This document shows, piece by piece, positions 38,077 to 49,639 of a stretch of 64,000 nt of DNA. The stretch's first letter is position 1. Each line of letters starts with the position of its first letter. The position numbers were made by a program, and so were the translations under genes. The notes below the pieces were generated by a model that had not been told where the DNA came from, did no database searches, and was given only the letters and a program-made list of their open reading frames with translations. Source of the stretch: Pseudoscardovia radai (GTDB taxonomy: Bacteria > Actinomycetota > Actinomycetes > Actinomycetales > Bifidobacteriaceae); NCBI RefSeq assembly GCF_002259605.1, contig NZ_MWWR01000002.1, forward strand, positions 1-64,000. The letters run 5' to 3'.

Positions 38077-39113
38077 TCTACAATCTTCGCGTATTGATAG
38101 GTCTTGGCGTCCGCCAGCTCATCGATGACGACGTCGTCGAGCTGCGTAACCGTCACATTGGCATTGTAGCGGACCCTGAGCTGGGATCCGATACCGCCCG
38201 AGATCTGGATGGCGTTAGCCAGCGCGCTGGGGCTGCCGATGGCCTTGATATCATACGGCGTGCCCACGATCGTACCGTCCACCTCGATGCCCTCGTCGGT
38301 GTCGACGATATACGATGAGGCGGTGATGCGCACGCCGTCGAAGGCGATGGCCTCCGCCCCGGCGTTGCGCAGTTCCTCGATGACGGTGAACAGACGCGCC
38401 GAGTCGATATGCGTGCCGGTTTCCGCGATGGTGATGCGCACGCCGCTTCCATGGCAGGCGATGCGCCCCGCCAGGATGCCGCTGACGGTGGCGTTCTGCT
38501 TGGCGACCTCGTTGAGCTGGGCCTGCTTGTCGGTGGAGTTTGTGATCGAATCCACCTGGCTGCGCAGCGTGGTGCGTTGCTCCTCGAGCCTGTCGACCTG
38601 CGTCGTGGTCTCGTCGAGGAGCCTGACCAGCTCGTCCTCGCTCAGAGACTGGTAGTTCTCGTTGGTGTTGCGCTGCTGCGTGACGTATCCGAAGCCCAGA
38701 AGCATGCACATGAGGATGATGAGCACGCTGGTGACGATTTTCTGCAGCAGGGCGTTGCGCGTGGCGGTGGCGCCGGACTTCTTCGCCGCCTTCACGACGG
38801 GGAACGTGCCGGTGTCGGTGGAGTCGTTGTCCTCGTCCTTCTCGTTCTGCGAGCGGAACAGGGAGCCGACGTCCGTCATAAGCCATTCGGCGGCGGAGCG
38901 GCCGCCGCCGTGCTGTCGGTCGGCTTTGTCGGCTCGGGACTTGCCTGCGCCATTCCTGCTTGTGTCGTTCCTGGCGGTGGCGCCCATCGCGTGACGCCCC
39001 GGGCGCCTCGCGCTGCGCCTGGCTCCGCGGTTTCCGGTCGTGTCGGGCGTGGTGTCATCGTGCCTGGTGTCGTCAGGGCTTGCGTCATCTGGCTTCGCGT
39101 CGCGGTATGCCAT
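38073..39113 (-). CDS. DUF881 membrane protein (first copy)
   Basis: A 346-residue protein. The start at 39113 is 1-2 nt after the SBP gene with a CGAGG site; an ATG at 39152 would overlap SBP. The N-terminal ~120 residues are hydrophilic and basic/acidic mixed, one helix lies at ~126-144 ('VLIILMCMLLGFGYV'), then a coiled-coil-like segment ('RLLDETTTQVDRLEEQRTTLRSQ') and the extracellular DUF881 domain to the end. Rv1823/Rv1825 hold the same place. DUF881 proteins are linked to the envelope but have no established activity. Confidence 0.88.
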   Translation of the reverse strand: MAYRDAKPDDASPDDTRHDDTTPDTTGNRGARRSARRPGRHAMGATARNDTSRNGAGKSRADKADRQHGGGRSAAEWLMTDVGSLFRSQNEKDEDNDSTDTGTFPVVKAAKKSGATATRNALLQKIVTSVLIILMCMLLGFGYVTQQRNTNENYQSLSEDELVRLLDETTTQVDRLEEQRTTLRSQVDSITNSTDKQAQLNEVAKQNATVSGILAGRIACHGSGVRITIAETGTHIDSARLFTVIEELRNAGAEAIAFDGVRITASSYIVDTDEGIEVDGTIVGTPYDIKAIGSPSALANAIQISGGIGSQLRVRYNANVTVTQLDDVVIDELADAKTYQYAKIVE

Positions 39114-39114
39114 G

Positions 39115-39447
39115 TCAGCCTCGGAATATGAATCGGCGGATGGCTGAGACATTCGAGAAGATGCGGATGCCGAGCACGACGATGACGGCGGTTGTCAGCT
39201 GGGAGCCGACGCCGAGCTGGTCGCCGAGGAACACGAGAAGCGCCGCGGTGATGACGTTCGACAGGAACGAGATGACGAACACGCGGTCGTTGAAATTGCG
39301 TTCGAAATACGATCGCGCCGCGCCGAGAAGGGCGTCCAGGGCCGCCACGACCATGATCGGCAGGTACGGCTGGAGCCAGATCGGAATGTCGGGGCGCACG
39401 AAGATGCCGATGACGATTCCGAGAATCAGTCCGATGACGGCAGCCAT
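39115..39447 (-). CDS. sbp: Small basic membrane protein (SBP, DUF1290)
   Basis: A 110-residue protein with three to four membrane helices: 'AAVIGLILGIVIGIFV', 'YLPIMVVAALDALLGAARS', 'VFVISFLSNVITAALLVFLG' and 'TTAVIVVLGIRIFSNVSAIRRFIF'. This matches the compact SBP family always found between two DUF881 genes in actinobacteria and some firmicutes. The start at 39447 is preceded by GGGAGACGATGGAAG. It lies 210 nt after the upstream DUF881 stop and ends next to the following DUF881 start. Confidence 0.9.
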   Translation of the reverse strand: MAAVIGLILGIVIGIFVRPDIPIWLQPYLPIMVVAALDALLGAARSYFERNFNDRVFVISFLSNVITAALLVFLGDQLGVGSQLTTAVIVVLGIRIFSNVSAIRRFIFRG

Positions 39448-39657
39448 GCTTCCATCGTCTCCCTTCCGCCGCTGTCGCGGCACAATGCATCGTGTCTCAT
39501 AGTCCTGTCAGGCTCCCACCGGTTGCTCCGTGCGGCGGGCATGGGGCTCGCCCCGTCACGGACGGCTCCGTATCCCGCACCATACGCGGGATACGCACCA
39601 TACGCATGCCATCGTAGCGCCGTGCGCGGAACGGGGCGGGGCGCGAGGGTGCCTGGA

Positions 39658-42039
39658 TCAGTCGCTGCCATCGCCGTTCCCCGTTCCCTCCGTCGCGTAT
39701 TCGAGCGTGGCGACGGCGTTGGCGCTCAGGTCCAGCTTGTCCTTCTGGGACAGGGACACGGCGATGCCGAGCTTGTCGAAGGAATCGTACAACTGGGGGT
39801 TGTGGTCGGAGTCCACGCCGACGCGCATGGCGTCCGCGTTGCCGATCGCCTCGATGGTGTACGGGGACTGGATCGCGACGACGCCGATGAGAATCTTGCC
39901 GCCCGCGGCGCGGATGGATGTCTCCGGCCCTAGGCGCTGGCCGTTGACCGATATGGCCTCGGCGCCAGTGGCCCAGAGGCGGTCGACGAATAGCTGGATG
40001 TCGGTGTCCGCCACGTCGCGCATGCCGGAAAGCGTGGAATCGGTGCCGGAGGCGCCTCCGGAGGATTCCTCGAGCAGGGAGGGGTTGCGTAGCGTGATGA
40101 CGATGCCGGGCCCCGTCACCTCCACGGTGCCGTTTAGGATGTTCTGCGAGTCGGGGATCTTCACGGTTGTGGAGGACGACTTCGACAGCTCGTCCACCTG
40201 CTTGCGCAAGGCCGACACCTCGTTCTGGAGGTCCTCGGAGCGGGCGACGAGCTGGGTGAGCTGGTCAGCCTCCTCCTTGCGCACCTTCTCGCGCGTGTTG
40301 CTCTGCAGCAGTTGCACGGCCCCCATGAACACGAAGCCGATGAGGATGCAGATGACGAACGACAGGATGCGCATGCCCCATGTCGTTCTCGGCGACTCCT
40401 TGCGACGGTACAGCGCGGCGTCCTCGAACAGCGGGTCGACGGGGCGATTGGTCAGGTCGTCGATGAGGTGGAGCGACTCGTCGTAGACCTCGCGACGGCG
40501 CGTGCGGTGGCGCCGCTCCGCGTCGGATTCGAGGGCGTGATGGCGTATAAGGAAGGGATAGGCGTGGGAGAAGGCGGAGCGCGGATGCTGGGGCCTGGCA
40601 TCGGGCTTGACGGGATACGACGCGGGCGCGTCGGAGCGCTCCAGTCCCCCGGCGAGCTCGAGTGCGACGGCGACGGCGGCCGGGTTCGACGTGTACAGCA
40701 CGATATCCGTGCCCGGCACCTTCGCGGCGACATGCCCCGTTGTCACGGGATCCGGGGCATGGACGTCGGGGATGGGGCGCGACGGGGCGGCATCGGGGTT
40801 GGACGGGACATCATGGCCGGATGCGGCCCCATCGCCGGACGGGGCGGCGCTGTGAGACAAGGCGGCGCGATGAGACGGGATCAGGCCGGCATCGGCACCG
40901 TCTGCGACGTAGCCGGATGAGGCGGGGCGGGCAGAAGCTGGCACGACGAACGGCGCCACAGGGGTTCCGGCGTGTCGCGTCGCGGCATCCAATCCCTGGG
41001 CACTGTGGCTTTGTGCACTGTGGCTTTGTGCACCGCGACCCTGCGCACCGTGATGAGGCGTTACGGCGGCATCGCCCCACGCCATGTCATCGATTGCCAT
41101 GTCATCGATTGCCATGTCATCGATCTGGTCCGCGACATGCCTCCGGGGCCTGGCGTGTCGTCCCGCACTGGAGCGTGGAACGGAGGACGGCGGGAGATCG
41201 GATTGCGAAACAGCGGATTGCGAAACAACGGATTGAGGGTCTGGCTGTGACGCGTCGGCCCGGGTCTCGAACGATGTAGACCGGGACGCTGGAGAGCGTG
41301 TCGTAGATGCAAGGGACGCCGCAGGGCGCGTGGAATCAGTGCCAGATGCGGCGCTCCCTGCTTCCGCTGCCGTGGATGCCGAGGCCGTCACACCAACGGC
41401 AGGCGCCCCGTCGTCGCTTGCTTCAGCGCCCTGCCCCCCATCATCGTTATGCGCACCGTCATCGTCCGTCGGCGCGTCATCATCTGATGCCTCGTCATCG
41501 TCCGTCCCGGCCTCGGGCCCCTCGGCGGCACGATGGCGCAGATAGGTGCGTATATCCGCCAGATCGAGCGGAGGCTCCTCGGCATCCTCTCCGATGACGA
41601 AGGGGCCGTCCGCCCCGTCGTCGCTTCCTTGCCGACCGTCCGCGGCATGGTGGGCGAACTCCACGGAGCTCGAGACATCCTGGGCGAAGGTGGAATGGAC
41701 CGGACGGGGCGCGGAGGTGCTGATGATTTTCCGACCGTCCCACAAGGCTATGGGCTGTCCTCCGCTCATCGACATGAAGTCGGTGACGGGATCCTGCTCG
41801 CTTTGCACGGCGAGTTCCTGAACCTCGTGACGGTGCACATGGCGAGGTTCTCCCCCATCCGCTCCCAGCGGCTTGACGCCGAGATCGGAAGCCGTGGCGG
41901 CATGCTTGCCGACACGCCGCTCGTGTCGGCCGACCGGCGTGTCACGGGGCGCGGCATGCTCGGCGCGCCGCCTCGCATCATGCAGGGCGTGGCGCGGCTG
42001 CTGCTCGTCCGGGGAGGAGGGGAACCCGTCGTCCGTCAT
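39658..42039 (-). CDS. DUF881 membrane protein with ~550-residue disordered N-terminus (second copy)
   Basis: A 793-residue protein whose start overlaps the pgsA stop (ATGA). Only the last ~240 residues are usual: a membrane helix near 556-577 ('ILSFVICILIGFVFMGAVQLL'), a coiled coil ('LTQLVARSEDLQNEVSALRKQVDEL') and DUF881. The long N-terminal part is predicted cytoplasmic and low-complexity, rich in Asp, Ser, Ala, His and Gln. It contains short tandem repeats, IDDMA three times (15-bp units at 41081-41125) and SHSAQ-type repeats. Typical DUF881 proteins are about 250-310 residues, so this is an extreme extension. It could be a phosphorylation platform, but nothing in the sequence proves that. 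Confidence 0.85.
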   Translation of the reverse strand: MTDDGFPSSPDEQQPRHALHDARRRAEHAAPRDTPVGRHERRVGKHAATASDLGVKPLGADGGEPRHVHRHEVQELAVQSEQDPVTDFMSMSGGQPIALWDGRKIISTSAPRPVHSTFAQDVSSSVEFAHHAADGRQGSDDGADGPFVIGEDAEEPPLDLADIRTYLRHRAAEGPEAGTDDDEASDDDAPTDDDGAHNDDGGQGAEASDDGAPAVGVTASASTAAEAGSAASGTDSTRPAASLASTTRSPASRSTSFETRADASQPDPQSVVSQSAVSQSDLPPSSVPRSSAGRHARPRRHVADQIDDMAIDDMAIDDMAWGDAAVTPHHGAQGRGAQSHSAQSHSAQGLDAATRHAGTPVAPFVVPASARPASSGYVADGADAGLIPSHRAALSHSAAPSGDGAASGHDVPSNPDAAPSRPIPDVHAPDPVTTGHVAAKVPGTDIVLYTSNPAAVAVALELAGGLERSDAPASYPVKPDARPQHPRSAFSHAYPFLIRHHALESDAERRHRTRRREVYDESLHLIDDLTNRPVDPLFEDAALYRRKESPRTTWGMRILSFVICILIGFVFMGAVQLLQSNTREKVRKEEADQLTQLVARSEDLQNEVSALRKQVDELSKSSSTTVKIPDSQNILNGTVEVTGPGIVITLRNPSLLEESSGGASGTDSTLSGMRDVADTDIQLFVDRLWATGAEAISVNGQRLGPETSIRAAGGKILIGVVAIQSPYTIEAIGNADAMRVGVDSDHNPQLYDSFDKLGIAVSLSQKDKLDLSANAVATLEYATEGTGNGDGSD
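41081..41125. repeat. Three tandem 15-bp repeats inside the DUF881 gene
   Basis: Three in-frame copies of gccatgtcatcgatt (last ending c), encoding IDDMA repeats on the minus strand. Copy number could vary by slippage without a frameshift. Confidence 0.85.
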
Positions 42040-42683
42040 CGGGCGGCTCCGGCGCGCGTCCCGGCGGCCTTCTCGTCGTGTATGACATGGGTTCCCTGCC
42101 ACAGGTAGATAATGCCCGCCACCCAATACAGAACGCAGCCCCAGATGGCGCCGGCATCGCCGAGGTCATGGAGCACGGTGAACAGCGTGCTCTCCCCCAA
42201 CGCCGAGACGATGTACACCGGAACGGTGATCATCAGCACCGCCGTACCCGCCTTGCCGACGAAATGCACGGGAAGCGGCCCGTACCCGTAGGAGGCCAGA
42301 CGAAGCACCTGGATGCCGAGGACGAGCTCGCGCAGAACGACCGCGGCGAGCACCCACCACGGCATGATGCCGATGGAGGCGAGGGCGAGGATAGAGAAGA
42401 AGATGAGGAGGCGGTCGGCGATGGGGTCCAGAATTTGCCCCAGCTTGGTGACCTGGTTGTACCGGCGCGCGATGTACCCGTCGACGCCGTCCGACATGGC
42501 GGAGACAGCGAGGAGCACAAGACCTGCGAAAAGATGGTTCTGGACCACGAGAACGGCGATGACAGGGATGGACACGAGACGGAACATGCTGATGACGTTG
42601 GGAACCGTCAGGATCTTGTCGGTCGGCTCGGGGCTGAAGGATTCGTCCTGGCCGGTGGGTTCCTGCCTCGTGGACCTGCTCAT
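42036..42683 (-). CDS. pgsA: CDP-diacylglycerol-glycerol-3-phosphate 3-phosphatidyltransferase
   Basis: A 215-residue CDP-alcohol phosphatidyltransferase making phosphatidylglycerol phosphate. The full signature is present: D65-xx-D68-G69-xx-A72-R73-x8-G82-xxx-D86-xxx-D90 ('DGVDGYIARRY', 'GQILDPIADR'). 'TVPNVISMFRLVSIPVIA' is the usual PgsA opening. The start at 42683 follows AGGGAGG. It heads the pgsA-DUF881-SBP-DUF881-FHA unit, with a TATAAT about 180 nt upstream. It is distinct from the inositol-type enzyme at 6.7 kb. Confidence 0.92.
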   Translation of the reverse strand: MSRSTRQEPTGQDESFSPEPTDKILTVPNVISMFRLVSIPVIAVLVVQNHLFAGLVLLAVSAMSDGVDGYIARRYNQVTKLGQILDPIADRLLIFFSILALASIGIMPWWVLAAVVLRELVLGIQVLRLASYGYGPLPVHFVGKAGTAVLMITVPVYIVSALGESTLFTVLHDLGDAGAIWGCVLYWVAGIIYLWQGTHVIHDEKAAGTRAGAAR

Positions 42684-42861
42684 ATGACCTCCCTGCTTCC
42701 GTTCGGACGACACGCCGGAAAACCGCGGCGCGTCGTTCACCACCATACCGATGATATCCCGCCCTGCGCCATGTCACGGCATTCGCATCGTGGCGCCATG
42801 GTGCATGCGGGGCCGTCCGCACGGCAGAAACCGTGTCGGGCTCATCGTGGCTTACCGGCAC

Positions 42862-42867
42862 ATTATA
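42862..42867 (-). promoter_or_regulatory. -10 element for the pgsA-DUF881 operon
   Basis: TATAAT on the minus strand about 180 nt before the pgsA start. The -35 is unclear. A 9-bp inverted repeat ACCGCCCCG/CGGGGCGGT (42872-42880, 42902-42910) just upstream may terminate hisG transcription. Confidence 0.45.
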
Positions 42868-42957
42868 TGCGACCGCCCCGGCTCCGTGGCGGACACGGGG
42901 ACGGGGCGGTGCCGGTCGACGGCGCACGGGGCGCCGACGCGGCCGCATAAAGCGAGG

Positions 42958-43809
42958 CTACATGCGCGAGGCCTGAATCGCGGTCACGATGGTGGCGCGG
43001 GCACCGACATCGTACAGACGGTCCATGATGGAGTTGACCTCGGCCCTGGGCACCATGACGCGCACGGCGACCCATTCGGGGTCGTGCAGCTGGGAGACGG
43101 TCGGGGATTCGAATCCCGGGGTGATCTTCACGGCGGCAGGCAGGTCCGTCTTGCGGATGTCGTAGTCCATGAGCACATAACGGTGCGCCGTGAGCACGCC
43201 GCGCAGACGACGCTCGAACACCTGCAGCTCGGGGTTGTCTTCGGCGATGCGGGGAGAACGCACGAGCACGGCCTCGGAGCGCACGATGGGGTCGGCGAAC
43301 ACGCGCAGGCCCGCGTTGCGCAGCGTCGTGCCGGTCGACACGACGTCAGCGATGAGGTCGGCCACGCCGAGGTGGACGGAGGACTCCACGGCGCCGTCGA
43401 GGTGCACGACCTTGGCCTCGACGCCATGCGCCGCCAGATAGTCCGACAGGAGCTTGTCATAGGACGTGGCGACGCGCTTGCCGTTGATGTCCTCGAGCTT
43501 GTCGATCGTGGAATCCTTCGGGGCGGCGAAGCGGAACGTCGACGCGCCGTAGCCGAGCTGCATATGCTCGGTGGCCTCCGTCTCGGTGTTCAGGAGCATA
43601 TCGCGCCCCGTCAGGCCCAGGTCGATGTTGCCGGCGCCCACGTAGACGGCGATATCAAGCGGACGCAGGTAGAACAGCTCGATGCCGTTCTCCTCGTCGT
43701 CGACAACAAGCTGGCGCGAATTCGACCTCAGCTTGTACCCGGACTCCGACAGGAGATTCCAGGATGGTTCCGACAGCATTCCCTTGTTGGGCACTGCGAC
43801 TCTCAGCAT
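42958..43809 (-). CDS. hisG: ATP phosphoribosyltransferase (long form)
   Basis: A 283-residue enzyme catalysing the first step of histidine synthesis. The start at 43809 follows GGAGGA and gives '[20 protein letters not shown]'. 'GLTGRDML', the PRPP loop region '[19 protein letters not shown]' and a C-terminal ACT-like regulatory domain ('[29 protein letters not shown]') identify the HisG-long, histidine-inhibited form. It lies 115 nt downstream of hisE in the same direction. The next his genes of this window are at 51-53 kb, split by trp genes. Confidence 0.96.
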   Translation of the reverse strand: MLRVAVPNKGMLSEPSWNLLSESGYKLRSNSRQLVVDDEENGIELFYLRPLDIAVYVGAGNIDLGLTGRDMLLNTETEATEHMQLGYGASTFRFAAPKDSTIDKLEDINGKRVATSYDKLLSDYLAAHGVEAKVVHLDGAVESSVHLGVADLIADVVSTGTTLRNAGLRVFADPIVRSEAVLVRSPRIAEDNPELQVFERRLRGVLTAHRYVLMDYDIRKTDLPAAVKITPGFESPTVSQLHDPEWVAVRVMVPRAEVNSIMDRLYDVGARATIVTAIQASRM

Positions 43810-43923
43810 ATTCGTCCTCCGGCCGTTCGGCCATTTTTCCCGGCGGGATCCGCCCGCCGGCGTCGTGCTGGTTATCTTCTTGCGCGGTTGGGCGCTTTTG
43901 CCTTGGTTCCGGTGGTGCGGCAC

Positions 43924-44199
43924 TCACAGGTAGCGGTACACGTCATCGAGCGAGATGCCGTGCTTGATCATCATCACCTGCACGTGGTAGAGCAGCTGGC
44001 TCATCTCCTCGGCGGTGCGATCGGCGCCCTCGTACTCGGCGGCGATCCACGTCTCGGAGGCCTCCTCCACGATCTTCTTGCCGATAAAATGCGTGCCCTT
44101 GTCGAGCTCGTCGACGGTCAGCGACCCCTCGGGGCGGGTCTTCGCCTTCTCGCTGAGTTCTGCGAACAGTTCTTCGAATGTCTTGCGCGATTCTGCCAT
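43924..44199 (-). CDS. hisE: Phosphoribosyl-ATP pyrophosphohydrolase
   Basis: A 91-residue MazG-like helical enzyme for the second step of histidine synthesis. '[16 protein letters not shown]' and '[15 protein letters not shown]' carry the metal-binding acidic residues. The size is that of a stand-alone HisE, and HisI is a separate gene at 51.3 kb. The start ATG at 44199 has an AGAAAG-type site. It is adjacent to hisG, as in most actinobacteria. Confidence 0.94.
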   Translation of the reverse strand: MAESRKTFEELFAELSEKAKTRPEGSLTVDELDKGTHFIGKKIVEEASETWIAAEYEGADRTAEEMSQLLYHVQVMMIKHGISLDDVYRYL

Positions 44200-44258
44200 T
44201 GCTTTCTTTCTGATGACGTATGACTGACGTGACTGACGTTGCGTATGCGCGGGAGCGG

Positions 44259-44927
44259 CTAGTCCTTGTAGGCGGCCTGCGCGTTGTCGCGAATCTGGTC
44301 GATGGCCTTCGCCGGGTCCTCGGCGCCGTAGACGGCGGAACCGGCCACGAGCACGTCGGCTCCGGCCTCGGCCACGATATGCGCCGTGGTCGGGCTCACG
44401 CCGCCGTCGACCTGGATCTTGGTGTCAAGGCCGCGACGCGTGATCTCGTCGCGCAAACGGCGCACCTTGGCCATCTGGTTGCCGAGGAACTTCTGGCCGC
44501 CGAAGCCGGGCTCGACGGTCATGACGAGGATCATATCGAACTCCTCGAGGATGTCGAAGATCGGCTCGACCGGCTCGGCGGGACGCACGGCGAAGCAGGC
44601 GCGCACGCCCATGTCATGCAGCTGGCGGGCCAGACGCACCGGCGCGTGGGTGGCGCCCATGTGGAAGGTGACGGAGTAGGCGCCGGCCTTGGCGAATTCG
44701 GGCGCCCATCGGTCCGGGTCCTCGATCATGAGGTGGACGTCCACCGGGAGGTCGGTGACCTCGCAGATGCGTTTGACGATGGGCTCCCCCAGCGTCAGGT
44801 TCGGAACGAAGTGGTGGTCCATCACGTCGACATGGACGAGATCCGCGTTGGCGATGGCCTTGAGGTCACGCTCCAGGTTGCAGAAGTCGGCGGACAGGAT
44901 GCTCGGTGCGATCTGAATGCTTGTCAT
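44259..44927 (-). CDS. rpe: Ribulose-phosphate 3-epimerase
   Basis: A 222-residue TIM-barrel enzyme interconverting ribulose-5-P and xylulose-5-P, which in bifidobacteria feeds the phosphoketolase (bifid) shunt. '[17 protein letters not shown]', '[16 protein letters not shown]', '[11 protein letters not shown]', '[13 protein letters not shown]' and 'VDGGVSP' cover the metal and phosphate sites. The start is taken at 44927 (GGAA site); an ATG 9 nt earlier is equally possible. It sits between lgt and hisE on the same strand. Confidence 0.95.
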   Translation of the reverse strand: MTSIQIAPSILSADFCNLERDLKAIANADLVHVDVMDHHFVPNLTLGEPIVKRICEVTDLPVDVHLMIEDPDRWAPEFAKAGAYSVTFHMGATHAPVRLARQLHDMGVRACFAVRPAEPVEPIFDILEEFDMILVMTVEPGFGGQKFLGNQMAKVRRLRDEITRRGLDTKIQVDGGVSPTTAHIVAEAGADVLVAGSAVYGAEDPAKAIDQIRDNAQAAYKD

Positions 44928-45021
44928 GTTTTCCATTCTAGGGTTCTCTTGCGACGATGAGGCGACGGGGGCTTATTGTGAGACGCGACTGATCGCGGGG
45001 CCATGACGCGGCGGCGCAGCG

Positions 45022-46293
45022 TCAGTCCTCGGCGGCACGTCCCGCCGTATCGTCGGTCGCGTCGTCGGAGGCATCGGCGTCATCGGCCCCATCGGCCGAC
45101 GCGCCCTGAGCATCATCCGCCTCTTGGGCGGCGAGGCGGTCGAAGGCGTCTTGGACATCGTGCTCCGTTGCCTCCGGAGCATCCCAGAGGCTGGAGGACG
45201 GGGCACCGTCCACGGCATCGTCCGCCGCATCCGCAGCGCCATCGTCCGAGGAAACGCCATCGTCGGAAACGGACGGGGCGGCTCCGTCCGCGTCCTGCGC
45301 TCCATCCGCACGGTCCGCCCCGTCATCGCCACGGTTCTCATGCCCCGTATGCTGGTCGCGCTCGCGCTGGCGGCGCGCCGCCTCCTGCTCGGAATCGGAA
45401 CGCGCCTTCTCCTCGGCGCGCGTGATCTCGAACAGCCGGTCCGACAGCACGGCCGTCGGCTGTCCGTAGCGCTGCACAAGCATGAAGGCCACGACGCCGA
45501 GGATGAACACGATAATGGACATCCATACGTTGACGCGGACTCCGAGGAACTCATGCGCGAAGTCGATGCGCAGGTTCTCGATCCAGGCGCGGCCCAGCGT
45601 GTACCACATGATGTAGCAGCAGAACAGGCAACCGGCCTTGAAGCGGTTGATCATCTTGCGCCCCAGCCATACGAGGAGCGCGGCGCCGATGAGGTTCCAG
45701 ATCATCTCGTACAGGAACGTGGGGTGGAACAGCGTGTCGCTCGGACACACCTGCCCGTCGTAGCACATCTCGTTGGAGCCGATGACGCCGGGCACGTTCG
45801 GATTGAGCTTGAGACCCCACGGCAGCGTGGTCGGCGAGCCGTACAGCTCCTGGTTGAACCAGTTGCCGAGGCGTCCGATCGCCTGGGCGATGAGCAGGGC
45901 CGGGGCGGCGGCGTCGAGAATGAGGGCAAAGGGGTAATGCCTGTGACGGCACCATCCCCATGCACCGAGGGCGCCGAGCAACACGCCGCCCCAGATACCC
46001 AGACCACCCTGCCAGATGCGGACGATGTCGGCGGGGTTGCCGTTGGGGCCGAAGAAACGCTCCGGCGTGGTGATGACGTGGTACAGGCGGGCGCCGATGA
46101 TGCCGCAGGGCACGGCGACGATCGTGATGTCGAGTATCTGGTCGAAGTCGCCGCCGACTTTCTTCCAGCGGATGGTGGACACCCACACGGCGGCGATGAT
46201 GGCGAGGAGGATCATGATCGCGTACATGCGGATCGTGACCGGTCCGATGGTGATGGTGGAGAATCCCGGTGACGGGATGTAGGCGAGATCCAT
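45022..46293 (-). CDS. lgt: Prolipoprotein diacylglyceryl transferase with long acidic tail
   Basis: A 423-residue membrane enzyme that moves a diacylglyceryl group onto the lipobox Cys of prolipoproteins. The family signature 'GRLGNWFNQELYG' is intact, with 'YHVITTPERFF' and 'WQGGLGIWGG' typical of actinobacterial Lgt. Seven membrane segments end near residue 300. The last ~120 residues form an Asp/Ala/Glu-rich tail not needed for catalysis, like extensions seen on some actinobacterial Lgt. The start at 46293 follows AGGATCG. In many actinobacteria lgt follows trpA, as here. Confidence 0.94.
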   Translation of the reverse strand: MDLAYIPSPGFSTITIGPVTIRMYAIMILLAIIAAVWVSTIRWKKVGGDFDQILDITIVAVPCGIIGARLYHVITTPERFFGPNGNPADIVRIWQGGLGIWGGVLLGALGAWGWCRHRHYPFALILDAAAPALLIAQAIGRLGNWFNQELYGSPTTLPWGLKLNPNVPGVIGSNEMCYDGQVCPSDTLFHPTFLYEMIWNLIGAALLVWLGRKMINRFKAGCLFCCYIMWYTLGRAWIENLRIDFAHEFLGVRVNVWMSIIVFILGVVAFMLVQRYGQPTAVLSDRLFEITRAEEKARSDSEQEAARRQRERDQHTGHENRGDDGADRADGAQDADGAAPSVSDDGVSSDDGAADAADDAVDGAPSSSLWDAPEATEHDVQDAFDRLAAQEADDAQGASADGADDADASDDATDDTAGRAAED

Positions 46294-46426
46294 GCTTCGA
46301 TCCTTCTTCCTGGTAAGCGGAATGCGGCGCTCTTCGCCGCACGCCCGCGGGCGTCGCCCATCTGCGGGGCGCCTGCGCGGGGAACCGTCTTGAAGTCTAC
46401 CGACGGAAGCTGACTTAGGGAAACGA

Positions 46427-46460
46427 CGGGGCCGCCGCGGCTTATGCCGCAACGGCCCCG
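46427..46460 (-). terminator. Terminator between trpA and lgt
   Basis: CGGGGCCG / CGGCCCCG (46427-46434, 46453-46460) with an inner GCGG/CCGC stem, 60 nt after the trpA stop, followed on the minus strand by TCGTTTCCC. Confidence 0.7.
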
Positions 46461-46521
46461 GAATCGTCTCGCAATCGTCCTGGCAATCATCGGAGGGCTT
46501 CGTCGGCCTTCCGGAACGTTG

Positions 46522-47385
46522 TCAGCGACGCGCCCCGTGGATGCCCTCGGCGAGACCCGAGGTGACGGAGGCGAGCTTGGTGTAGGACGGGTCGTCGAGC
46601 ACTGCGTGCACGAGGGCGGAGCCCACGATGACGCCGTCGGCGTACTTGCCGATCTCGGCGCCCTGCTCCGGCGTCGACACGCCGATGCCCACGCACACGT
46701 TCTTGGCACCCGCCTGGCGCGTGCGCTCGACGAGCCTCTCCGGCGTTTGGTCGAGCTCGGAGCGCTCGCCGGTCACGCCCATGCGGGCCGACGCGTACAC
46801 GAAGCCGCGCGTATTGCGAGCCACGATACGCAGGCGCTCGTCGGTGCTCTCCGGAGAGGCGAGGAAGATGCGGTCGAGGCCGTAGCGGTCCGACGCCTCG
46901 ATCCACTCCCCCGCCTCGTCCGGGATGAGGTCGGCGGTCACGAGGCCGGCGCCGCCGGCGTTCGCGAAGTCGCGTGCGAACTTCAGCACGCCGTAGTGGA
47001 AGATGAGGTTCCAGTAGCCCATGATGAGCGGCACGCCGCCGGCCTTGGCGACGGTCTCCACGGCGTCGAACACGCCGGCGAGATGCTCTCCGGAGCGGAT
47101 GGCCATGGAGCAGGCCTGCTGGATGACGGGGCCGTCCATGACGGGGTCGGAGTACGGCAGACCGATCTCGACCATGTCCACGCCGTTGTCGACAAGCGTT
47201 CTGAACGCGTCGAGCGTCGTGTCGGGGGTCGGGAAGCCATAGGGCATGTAGCCCACGAAGGCTGGCTTGTTCTCCGCCTTGAGCTCGGCCAGGCGCGTTT
47301 CGGTCTGGCTGGGCTTGGACGCGAAGCCCTTCGGCTGCGGCGGGGTGGTTCCCAGGGTCTCGTTCGTTGCTGTCTGTTCGGTCAT
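46522..47385 (-). CDS. trpA: Tryptophan synthase alpha subunit
   Basis: A 287-residue TIM barrel that cleaves indole-3-glycerol phosphate to indole. 'FVGYMPYGFPTPD', 'MVEIGLPYSDPVMDGPVIQQA' (catalytic Asp/Glu region), 'MGYWNLIFHYG' and 'IGVSTPEQ' are characteristic. The N-terminus has about 25 extra Thr/Pro-rich residues. It starts only 6 nt after the trpC-trpB fusion gene, so alpha and beta are made together. A terminator follows before lgt. Confidence 0.95.
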   Translation of the reverse strand: MTEQTATNETLGTTPPQPKGFASKPSQTETRLAELKAENKPAFVGYMPYGFPTPDTTLDAFRTLVDNGVDMVEIGLPYSDPVMDGPVIQQACSMAIRSGEHLAGVFDAVETVAKAGGVPLIMGYWNLIFHYGVLKFARDFANAGGAGLVTADLIPDEAGEWIEASDRYGLDRIFLASPESTDERLRIVARNTRGFVYASARMGVTGERSELDQTPERLVERTRQAGAKNVCVGIGVSTPEQGAEIGKYADGVIVGSALVHAVLDDPSYTKLASVTSGLAEGIHGARR

Positions 47386-47391
47386 CGTCGC

Positions 47392-49491
<2,100 letters not shown>

Positions 49492-49639
49492 ATGACCTTC
49501 TTCTGGAAGCCACCGGCCCCATGCCGGCGGCGACGTATGGTACGGGGCGGCGGGGCGCGCCGTGAGGCGCGCATCCGCCGCATGCGGAAGATGAGGTTAT
49601 TTGACTGTCATGCCTGCCGTATCCCGGGACAGGTCGGCT

